Source of the DNA: Chthonomonas sp. UBA2387
GTDB taxonomy: Bacteria; Armatimonadota; Fimbriimonadia; Fimbriimonadales; Fimbriimonadaceae
Length of the DNA: 19,936 nt
Direction: 5' to 3'
Assembly: GCA_002343445.1 (NCBI GenBank)
Contig: DDSP01000011.1
Span: 1 to 19,936, forward strand
The position numbers and the translations under genes were made by a program. Position 1 is the stretch's first letter, and every line of letters begins with the position of its first letter. Of the stretch, positions 13,973 to 19,936 are shown one piece after another. The notes below the pieces were generated by a model. The model was given only the letters and a program-made list of their open reading frames with translations. It was not told where the DNA came from and ran no database searches.

Positions 13973-15244
13973 ATGACACAGTTGCTCCGTTGTGGCCTGT
14001 TCGTCACAGGGGTCGTATGCAGCCTCGCTGGGTGCGCTCCAAAGACCTTGGATGCGAAGAAGGTTTCGCCTGGGTTCTTCAAGGACACTGCTCCCGGCAT
14101 GGCGACGAACGTGCCAAGCGACGCGCTCAAGTCCCTTACTTTTCGGCGAAACGGCCACCGAACGTTGCAGGATCTCGGCAACAACAAGTCAACCGTGGAG
14201 TTCGATTGCGACATCTTCAACGAGTCGGAGTACGAAATCGCGGAGTTGGAGATCGAAGTGGATCTGCTCGGCACCGATGACCGGCGCTTGGCGACCGTGC
14301 GCCGCACAGTCAGCGACTTTCGCAATTACGGCTCCCAGTTCAAAGGCAGCCTGCTCCCCAATTCCACGGCGACCACACGGTTCGCGCTCGAAGTTCCTAC
14401 CATCGCTCTCCGCGCGAGCCGGTACAACCGGTCCCGGGTGTTGTCGGCCAAGGGCTACCTGAACCCGGAGAACCTGAAGAACGCAGGTCATTTCTATGCG
14501 TTGATCCTTCGGAACGACGTCGAACGAGTCAAATCGCTCTGCAACTCGGAGCCAGGATATGTGTTCATTCGTTCTGGCACCACTCCATTCATCGCTGCAT
14601 GCACCATTCCCGACGACGACCGTTTGGCACGCTTCTTCTTTGAGTACGAAGGACCTGCTGCCCTGGAGCACGACGCGGTAGGGCTCAAGCCGATTCACGC
14701 TGCCGCTCTATCGGGATCGCCCGCTCTCGAGTTTCTTGTTTCCAAAGGCGCCGATCCGAATGGGTTCGCAGGTCCCATGGGCTTCCGGCCCCTTCACATG
14801 GCATGCTACAACGACAACCCAGAGACCATCACACGACTGGTCAAACTGGGTGCCGATCCCAAGTTGCTGACGCAACAGGGAGCTTCGACCATGGGAATCG
14901 CGGCCTCCTACGGACGGACCCGTGTCATCCAAGCGTTGCTCGACGCCGGGGTACCCATCGACATCAAGGACCAGTACGGCGGAACGGCACTCCACTCCGC
15001 TGGGAACATCGCCAATGCCCCGGAACTGATCGCCTTCCTGCTGGACAAAGGGCTTGACATTGACCAGACCGACACCGACGGCATGACGGCACTGCATGTC
15101 GCCGTCCAAGAGGGACGCAGCTTCGTGGCGTACTGCTTGCTCGACGCAGGCGCGAACCGGACCTTGCGTGACAATCAGGGCCGAACGGCCGCAGATCTGG
15201 CCATCGCCACCCGACAAACTGGCCTGGCGGAGTACCTGCGCTGA
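13973..15244 (+). CDS. Ankyrin-repeat lipoprotein
   Basis: The 423-residue protein has a lipoprotein signal peptide (LLRCGLFVTGVVCSLAGC, lipobox ending at Cys21), placing it at a membrane surface outside the cytoplasm. Residues about 45-160 form a beta-rich domain (VEFDCDIFNESEYEIAELEIEVDLLGTDDRRLATVRRTVSDF then LLPNSTATTRFALEVP) resembling FxLYD-type extracytoplasmic domains; this is an inference from pattern. From about 175 to the end run about seven ankyrin repeats, clear in KPIHAAALSGSPALEFLVSKGADPN, RPLHMACYNDNPETITRLVKLGADP, TALHSAGNIANAPELIAFLLDKGLDI and TALHVAVQEGRSFVAYCLLDAGANRT. Ankyrin repeats bind proteins; the partner is unknown. It stands alone between oppositely oriented or separately promoted genes. 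Confidence 0.9.
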   Translation: MTQLLRCGLFVTGVVCSLAGCAPKTLDAKKVSPGFFKDTAPGMATNVPSDALKSLTFRRNGHRTLQDLGNNKSTVEFDCDIFNESEYEIAELEIEVDLLGTDDRRLATVRRTVSDFRNYGSQFKGSLLPNSTATTRFALEVPTIALRASRYNRSRVLSAKGYLNPENLKNAGHFYALILRNDVERVKSLCNSEPGYVFIRSGTTPFIAACTIPDDDRLARFFFEYEGPAALEHDAVGLKPIHAAALSGSPALEFLVSKGADPNGFAGPMGFRPLHMACYNDNPETITRLVKLGADPKLLTQQGASTMGIAASYGRTRVIQALLDAGVPIDIKDQYGGTALHSAGNIANAPELIAFLLDKGLDIDQTDTDGMTALHVAVQEGRSFVAYCLLDAGANRTLRDNQGRTAADLAIATRQTGLAEYLR

Positions 15245-15278
15245 CTCCGGCCTTCCGTCTCAAAGGGCCAGCCGACCG

Positions 15279-16787
15279 CTACTTCGGCACGTCGGTTCGG
15301 AAGGGCGAAGCCGGCAGCCCGTCGCCGTTCCACAGGTTGCCCGTCGGATAGTTCGCCCAGCCGTAGCGAACCGCTTTGGGGTTCGGAACGCTGGGGTGCG
15401 AGACGCGCACGGTGAAGCCGTCCACGATCTCGGCGTTCCCCCACACGAACTTCTTGTCGTCGCCCGCGATCGAAAAGCCCTGAAGCCGCTCGCCCCGGAA
15501 CAGCAGGCCGTTGTCGCAGTGGCTGAACCGCAACGTCGCTTGCCCGTTGCCGAACCGAGCCGATTGCAGCGTCGGCCCTTGCGCGGCGATCTTCTTGCCG
15601 TAGACGTCCCGCAACGCGAGCAAGCCCAACCGATTGCCCACCGTCACCTTATCGCGCGGGTGGATGTCCTTCTCGTCGCCCGCGTCCACGATCACCGCTG
15701 CACCCACGTTCCGGAGCCGCTGGCCCACGATGTTCTGCGCCTCGCGCAGCTCCGCCCATTGGCTCTCGCCCGGATCCTTCTGGATGTCCATGAACGGCGC
15801 CAGCTGCACCTGATAGAACGGCAGATCGCCTCCACCGAACGCCTCTCGGAACGTCAGCACCGTCTGAGCCATCAGCGTCCGGTACTCGTAGGCGCGCCCC
15901 GCGTTGGATTCGCCCTGGTACCAGATGAAGCCCTTCGCCCCGTAGCCGCGCAGCGGAGCCACCATGCCGTTGTAAAGCGTGGCCGGTCCCCAAGGCGATT
16001 GGCGCGGGTCGGGATGGGTGGGCCACTGGCCCGTGGGGCGGTTCTCGCGCTGGGCGGCCTGAAACGCCGCGACGGCGTCGTTGTAGGTGCGCATCAAATC
16101 GTCCTTGCGCCGCTCGTACCAAGCGATCTGGGCGTCGTATTGCTTCAGGCGATCCGCCAACGTCGGCACGGTCTCCAGCCTCTCGCGGGTGGTCCACGCT
16201 TCGGCGGGCGTGCCGCCCCAACTCGTGTTGATCAAGCCGATTGGCACCTTGGCGTCGTCGTAGACCCTCGCACCGAAGTGGAACGCCACCGCCGAAAACG
16301 GGCCGACCGTCTGCGCGGAACAGACCTTCCAGCCCGAGCCGATCACGTTGGCCACAGGTGCACCCTCGGCGCGCTTGTTCACGGTGAACAGCCGGATGTT
16401 CGGGTAGCGGTTCGCCTTCTCCTTGGCTTTGTCGGGTTCGCCGGACCAGTCCACGGCCCACTCCATGTTCGACTGACCGCTCGCCACCCACACGTCGCCG
16501 ATCAGTACATCCTCAAACGTCTTCGCGCCCTCGGGGCCGGTGATGGTCATCGTGTGCGGGCCGCCCGCCTGCATGGGGCGAAACGTCACCGACCACTTGC
16601 CACCCTTCACCCGAGCCGAGGCGGCGTGGCCGCCCAGCGAAACGCGCACCGCAGCGCCCTCCGCGCCACTCCCCCAAACCTGGATCGGCTTGCCTCGCTG
16701 GAGCACCATATGGGACGTAAACAGGTCGTGCGGTTGAACCGGGGCCGCAGCGAAGACGAGCGGGAACGCCACAAGGGACGACAACAT
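15279..16787 (-). CDS. Exported sialate O-acetylesterase-like SGNH esterase
   Basis: The 502-residue enzyme begins with a signal peptide (MLSSLVAFPLVFAAAPVQP), then a beta domain (HDLFTSHMVLQRGKPIQVWGSGAEGAAVRVSLGG) and the catalytic domain. The nucleophile motif is DVWVASGQSNMEWAV with Ser106. Further family blocks are PIGLINTSWGGTPAEAW, the conserved FIWYQGESNAG and DIHPRDKVTVGNRLGLLAL, where Asp and His complete the triad. Such enzymes remove O-acetyl groups from sialic acids or from plant polysaccharides such as xylan; the latter fits a heterotroph lacking other sialic-acid genes. An in-frame GTG at 16796 would add three residues. It is divergent from the M20 peptidase gene with a 77-nt gap. 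The C-terminus is complete (TDVPK). Confidence 0.92.
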   Translation of the reverse strand: MLSSLVAFPLVFAAAPVQPHDLFTSHMVLQRGKPIQVWGSGAEGAAVRVSLGGHAASARVKGGKWSVTFRPMQAGGPHTMTITGPEGAKTFEDVLIGDVWVASGQSNMEWAVDWSGEPDKAKEKANRYPNIRLFTVNKRAEGAPVANVIGSGWKVCSAQTVGPFSAVAFHFGARVYDDAKVPIGLINTSWGGTPAEAWTTRERLETVPTLADRLKQYDAQIAWYERRKDDLMRTYNDAVAAFQAAQRENRPTGQWPTHPDPRQSPWGPATLYNGMVAPLRGYGAKGFIWYQGESNAGRAYEYRTLMAQTVLTFREAFGGGDLPFYQVQLAPFMDIQKDPGESQWAELREAQNIVGQRLRNVGAAVIVDAGDEKDIHPRDKVTVGNRLGLLALRDVYGKKIAAQGPTLQSARFGNGQATLRFSHCDNGLLFRGERLQGFSIAGDDKKFVWGNAEIVDGFTVRVSHPSVPNPKAVRYGWANYPTGNLWNGDGLPASPFRTDVPK

Positions 16788-16851
16788 GGTTCGCACTTCG
16801 CGGCGCGGTCTCGCGGTTCCTGCTGCGCTCCCGAACGTGGGACGAACGGGC

Positions 16852-16857
16852 TAAACT
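16852..16857 (+). promoter_or_regulatory. -10 element, leaderless type, for the M20 peptidase gene
   Basis: TAAACT lies 7 nt before the ATG at 16865, again leaving little or no leader. No -35 was found at the usual spacing. Confidence 0.5.
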
Positions 16858-16864
16858 GGGGCCG

Positions 16865-17986
16865 ATGATCAACGAGGAACGTCTCGTCGGGCTCTTTCTC
16901 GACCTTTGCCGCATCAACTCCCCCGCCCTGCAAGAACGCGAGTGCGTCGCGTTCGGCAAAAAGGTGCTGGAGGACATGGGTCTCGAAGTCTGGGAGGACG
17001 ACGCGGGCGCAAAGATCGGTGGCAACGCGAACAACGTCATCGCCCGCCTCCCGGGCAACAAACCCGGTGCCCCGAAGATCTTCCTCTCGGCCCACTTCGA
17101 CACCGTCGAACCCACCGAGGGCCTGATCATCGAAGAGCGGGACGGCGTGTTCTACTCCGCCTCCGACACCATCCTCGGCGCGGACGACTACGCGGGCATG
17201 GCGCCCGCCGTCGAAGCCGTCCGCTGCCTCATGGAATCGGGCGAGCCGCACGGCGACGTCTACTTGCTGTTCACCGTCTCCGAGGAGATCGGCCTCAAGG
17301 GTGCGGGAGCGCTGGCCATCGAAGAACTCGGACTCGACTTCGGCTACGTGCTCGATACGGGACCCCCCGTCGGTTCCTTCGTCACGCGGACGGCCACCCA
17401 CGACAAGCTCGACATCCGCATCATCGGCAAACCGGCGCACGCGGGCAAAGACCCCGAGAAGGGCATCAACGCCATCCAAGTCGCGGCGCGCGCCATCGAC
17501 GGCATGAAGCTCGGCCGCATCGGGCCGGAACTCGTGGCCAACCTCGGCATCATCTCGGGCGGGACCGGGACCAACGTCGTCTGCGCCGAGGTCCGGATCA
17601 AGGCCGAAGCGCGGGGCACGTCGGTCGCCGAACTCGACGCGCAGGTCGCCCACATGATCCAGCGGTTCCAGCAGGCCGCCGCCGAGTACGGTGCGAAGGC
17701 CGAGATCGTCCACGACCGGCACTACCACAGCTACCAGATTCCCGACGACGCACCCGTCGTGCGCCTGGCGATGGAGGCCAGCGCGAAGCTGGGCATGAAC
17801 CCGTTCACGCGGACCACCCTCGGCGGCTCGGACGCCAACGTGTTCAACGCCAAAGGCGTGCCCTCGATCGTGATTGCCACGGGCATGACCGAGATCCACA
17901 CGCACGACGAACACGTGAGCCGCAAGGACTTGGTGGATGTAGCGCGGTTGGCCTACGAGATTCTGGTTTCGGCGGCGCGGGATTGA
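16865..17986 (+). CDS. M20 family metallopeptidase (PepT-like)
   Basis: The 373-residue protein is a cytoplasmic di-zinc M20 peptidase. Metal and catalytic residues are in place: His77-x-Asp79 (SAHFDTVEP), Asp107-Asp108 (GADDYAG), Glu140-Glu141 (SEEIGLKGA), an aspartate in YVLDTGP, and a late histidine, His345 (EIHTHDEHVSR). The dimerisation domain lies between, starting DKLDIRIIGKPAHAGKDPEKGINAIQVAARAI, with GGTGTNVVCAEVRIKAEAR. The layout and length fit the PepT-like branch (tripeptide or similar small peptides); a related amidohydrolase activity is possible. The stop codon overlaps the start of the next gene (TTGA), suggesting an operon of two. Confidence 0.93.
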   Translation: MINEERLVGLFLDLCRINSPALQERECVAFGKKVLEDMGLEVWEDDAGAKIGGNANNVIARLPGNKPGAPKIFLSAHFDTVEPTEGLIIEERDGVFYSASDTILGADDYAGMAPAVEAVRCLMESGEPHGDVYLLFTVSEEIGLKGAGALAIEELGLDFGYVLDTGPPVGSFVTRTATHDKLDIRIIGKPAHAGKDPEKGINAIQVAARAIDGMKLGRIGPELVANLGIISGGTGTNVVCAEVRIKAEARGTSVAELDAQVAHMIQRFQQAAAEYGAKAEIVHDRHYHSYQIPDDAPVVRLAMEASAKLGMNPFTRTTLGGSDANVFNAKGVPSIVIATGMTEIHTHDEHVSRKDLVDVARLAYEILVSAARD

Positions 17987-18369
17987 ACGACCCGATAGCC
18001 CTCGCCCGCCGCGACGTCGTTCTGGGTCGGCTCGTGCACGCCATCGCCGAAGGCCTGCCGATCCGCCTCCCGCAACCCTCGGCGGCCCGACCGGCACGCA
18101 CCACGGCCTGGGAAGACTTCGACGAAGCCTCCGAATTCGCGGGCGTCGTGGGTCGTTGGCGGTATCTGTTCGAGGGCGAGGACGATTTGCTGCATCTGGT
18201 CGTCGCCCGGCGCGATGGGTCCGCGATCCCGGTGGCCGAGGCGTGGGACGTGGTGGCCTTCCTGTTGCCCGACGTCCCTCGCGGCCTCATCTGGATCCGG
18301 CCATCCACCGGCTCGCACCACTTCTACTTCGGACACGAGTGCTTGCACCATTCTCCTTCTTCGGAATAG
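17983..18369 (+). CDS. Hypothetical protein coupled to the M20 peptidase
   Basis: A 128-residue protein that I do not recognise. It starts at a TTG overlapping the peptidase stop by 4 nt and reads MNDPIALARRDVVLGRLVHAIAEGLPIRLPQPSAARPARTTAWEDFDEASEFAGVVGRWRYLFEGEDDLLHLVVARRDGSAIPVAEAWDVVAFLLPDVPRGLIWIRPSTGSHHFYFGHECL. It is soluble, acidic in the centre, with beta-strand patterns (RWRYLFEGEDDLLHLVVARRDG; GLIWIRPSTGSHHFYFGH) and several histidines near the end. The frame is open upstream through the peptidase gene, so the start rests on the overlap rather than on a ribosome-binding site. The amino-acid pattern and codon use argue that it is coding. Confidence 0.55.
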   Translation: MNDPIALARRDVVLGRLVHAIAEGLPIRLPQPSAARPARTTAWEDFDEASEFAGVVGRWRYLFEGEDDLLHLVVARRDGSAIPVAEAWDVVAFLLPDVPRGLIWIRPSTGSHHFYFGHECLHHSPSSE

Positions 18370-18410
18370 TGCTTAGGGCGCGATTCAAGTCCCCTGCAGG
18401 CTGCCTTCGG

Positions 18411-18631
18411 GTTCACGATTCACGATTCACATTCACATCCCCCCAGGTTTGGAAAGCGGAAAGCGGAAAGCGGAAAGCGGAATACGGAAAACGGAAAACG
18501 GAAAACGAAGGTCGCATCACGATTCACGATTCACATTCACATCCTCCAGGTTTGGAAAGCGGAATACGGAAAGCGGAATACGGAGGTCGCGTTCACGATT
18601 CACGATTCACGATTCACATTCACATCCCCCC
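18411..18631. repeat. Composite array of two alternating 7-bp tandem repeat families
   Basis: This accounts for most of the non-coding stretch 18370-18772. The array alternates two modules. Module one is TTCAC followed by 2, 2 or 3 GATTCAC heptads, then ATTCAC and ATCC(C/T)CC; it occurs at about 18412-18442, 18517-18547 and 18592-18631. Module two is AGGTTT followed by heptads of GGAAAGC, GGAATAC or GGAAAAC: eight copies at 18451-18506 and four at 18554-18581, each closing with AGGTCGC. The third copy of module one is not followed by module two. The heptad is not a multiple of three, so copy-number change would shift any frame across it. Open frames through it are read as chance. The rest of the stretch, 18632-18772, shows only a short direct repeat (GTCGGCAAGT twice near 18638) and no recognisable gene. 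Confidence 0.9.
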
Positions 18632-18772
18632 GCGAGCGTCGGCAAGTGGTCGGCAAGTCTGCTCTCGCCGATTCTCCCACTCGAAGAGCTCTTTCACGTC
18701 GGGGTTCATCTGTGTCTCTTCGCCCCGAGCGAGGGGTTTGTCAACCTGGAGTCGGCTTTCTGGCCGTGTCCG

Positions 18773-19288
18773 ATGGTTCTCCGACAGGCGTTCGCTGGAG
18801 CGGTTTTGGTGTGCGACGCTGTCCGCGCCGTCGCCCGCGATTGCCCCCGCGTGAGCCTCGCCGCCAACGGAACCAACCGCTTCTACGCCAAGGCCGCCAA
18901 CCAGGCCGCGTCGCTGGCACAGGGCGAGGCCTTCCTCTTCCTGAACCCCGACGCGCGGCTGTATCCCGGTTGGCGGGAGCGGTTCGAGAGTCTGACCCTC
19001 GACCCGCCGACGCGCCGTCCGGTCGGCGCGGTGGGGCCGGTGTCGGACGGTTCGATGGGCCGCCAGTTCGTCGGGCTGCAGCTTCCGCCCGGCCCGCGTC
19101 CGCCGGACGCCGACCGCGCCGCCAAGGCCGTGGCCCGGTTCAACTCGGGCACCTACGAAAGCGTCAAGTTGCTGGTCGGGTTCTGCCTGTTCGTCCCCCG
19201 AAGGGTGTGGGATTCGGTTCCCGCCGCGTACGGTTCGCTCGGCCCGCCTCGGAACCTCGACGACCACCCAGCCGATCCCCGAAACTGA
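18773..19288 (+). pseudogene. Family 2 glycosyltransferase remnant, lacking both ends
   Basis: An open frame of 171 residues from an ATG matches only the middle of a GT2 glycosyltransferase: ANGTNRFYAKAANQAASLAQGEAFLFLNPDARLYPGWRERFE (the nucleotide-sugar LNPD segment), then PVGAVGPVSDGS, VKLLVGFCLFVPRRVWDSV and GSLGPPRNLDDH. The first strand and P-loop of the GT-A fold are not visible upstream; that space is filled by the heptad array and unmatched sequence. After NLDDH the expected continuation (an aspartate-rich acceptor loop and the C-terminal half) is replaced by PADPRN and a stop. The break, near 19266, is followed within about 30 nt by transposase-like sequence. I infer a gene cut at its 3' end by an insertion element and decayed at its 5' end. 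Confidence 0.65.
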
Positions 19289-19290
19289 TG

Positions 19291-19936
19291 ATGGCCGACG
19301 GAGTGAAAGCAAGGCGGGCTTGCCAGATCATGGGAGTCTCGACCGCCGAGCCGTACCGCGAACCCGCCGCCGACAAGGACATCCCGCTCAAGGAGGCTCT
19401 CGAGCGGGTTTGAGGTCCCAACATGGGCTACCGGATGGCGCACGCCTTGGTTCGGGAGGCGTTTGGGCCGCTCAAAGTGAAGCAGGTTCACCGGGTCTGG
19501 AAAGAGTTGAAACTAGGCCGGTCGAAGCGGTTTCGCAAACGTCGGACCGGCAACCTGGTTCCGCTCGTCGCAGAGGCTGCGAACCACGTCTGGTGTGTTG
19601 GATCTTGTACACGATTCGTGCTTGAAACGGAACGAAGCTGAAGATCCTCTCGGTGGTCGACGAGTTCACTTCGCGAGTGCCTGGCGCTCGAGGTCGACAC
19701 GCGGCTGAACGCGGCTCGGGTCCACGAGGTGTTGGCCTCGCTCTTCCAGGCGCGTGGTGGACCGAGGTTCGTTCGAAGCGACAATGGATCGGAGTTTGTG
19801 GCCCGTCTGCTCGCGGTGTTCCTCTCGGAATCCGGTTCGGGCAGCCACTTCATTCGGCCCGGATCGCCCTGGCAGAACGGATTCGCGGAGTCGTTCCACT
19901 CGACTTTGCGGCGCTGGTCTGCTCCCCAAAAATGAA
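19291..19936 (+). mobile_element. IS3-family transposase (OrfB-type) remnant with frameshifts
   Basis: Translation in pieces follows an IS3-family integrase-type transposase: RRACQIMGVSTAEPYR, then GYRMAHALVREAFGPLKVKQVHRVWKELKLGRSKRFRKRR, NHVWCV, DEFTS, ECLALEVDTRLNAARVHEVLASLF, VRSDNGSEFVARLL and FIRPGSPWQNGFAESFHSTLR. The catalytic DDE triad can be placed at the Asp codon 19601-19603, the Asp of SDNG (19779-19781) and the Glu of AESF (19888-19890). The frame is broken by an in-phase TGA (19411-19413) and by single extra bases near 19600, 19626 and 19671. No OrfA precedes it, and after LRR the expected continuation is lost at the window edge. It is therefore an inactive remnant unless the breaks are sequence errors. 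Confidence 0.82.

Noticed and set aside
15096..16868. A 590-codon plus-strand frame over the sialate O-acetylesterase
   Set aside because: It is antisense to a complete esterase with catalytic motifs, and its composition is that of a shadow frame.
18411..18631. Possible CRISPR array
   Set aside because: The repeats are 7 bp in direct tandem with no unique spacers of constant length, and no cas genes are near.
18156..18854. Open frames running through the heptad array, with repeated HDSRFTIH and KRKAESG peptides
   Set aside because: They start inside another gene's alternate frame, their repeats are out of phase with three, and they merge into sequence where the glycosyltransferase uses a different frame.

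Overview
This 19.9-kb, GC-rich window looks like the chromosome of a member of the Armatimonadota, most likely a Fimbriimonadia-like lineage. The evidence is the gene mix: a DUF1800/DUF1501 exported pair, DUF1080 and DUF2961 (GH172) sugar proteins, a sialate O-acetylesterase, a GH2-type glycosidase and an RHS fragment. Several genes also have a -10 hexamer only 6-7 nt before the start codon. The taxonomic call is an inference from content, not from a marker alignment.

Layout. 1-360 (-): C-terminal part of an RHS-repeat protein running off the left edge. 408-3927 (+): a secreted unknown protein, then a tight run of rpsF (ribosomal protein S6), ssb, a bifunctional phosphoglucose/phosphomannose isomerase and galT. 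3938-5797 (-): a two-gene operon, DUF1080 (3-keto-disaccharide hydrolase type) then DUF2961/GH172. 5827-6677 (+): a HAD phosphatase overlapping a small two-helix membrane protein. 6877-8174 (-): an ECF sigma factor with an overlapping membrane anti-sigma factor. 8247-11021 (-): DUF1800 then DUF1501, both with twin-arginine-like leaders. 11108-12352 (-): an exported GH2-type glycosidase. Its promoter holds a perfect 16-bp LacI-family-like operator and faces a small hypothetical gene (12445-12696, +). 12805-15244 (+): an Old Yellow Enzyme-type oxidoreductase and an ankyrin-repeat lipoprotein. 15279-16787 (-): an exported sialate O-acetylesterase. 16865-18369 (+): an M20 (PepT-like) peptidase overlapping a small hypothetical gene.

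The right end (18370-19936) is a degraded accessory zone. It holds a composite array of two alternating 7-bp repeat families, a family-2 glycosyltransferase remnant lacking both ends, and an IS3-family transposase remnant with an in-frame stop and three single-base frameshifts.

Functionally the window is a saprophyte's carbohydrate toolbox. Exported hydrolases and esterases (GH2-type, GH172, DUF1080, sialate esterase) would release sugars, and GalT with the sugar-phosphate isomerase would feed them into central metabolism. The strongest leads are the operator-over-promoter arrangement at 12359-12413, the recurring leaderless-type promoter geometry, and the higher-order heptad array at 18411-18631. 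I found no CRISPR array, rRNA or tRNA.
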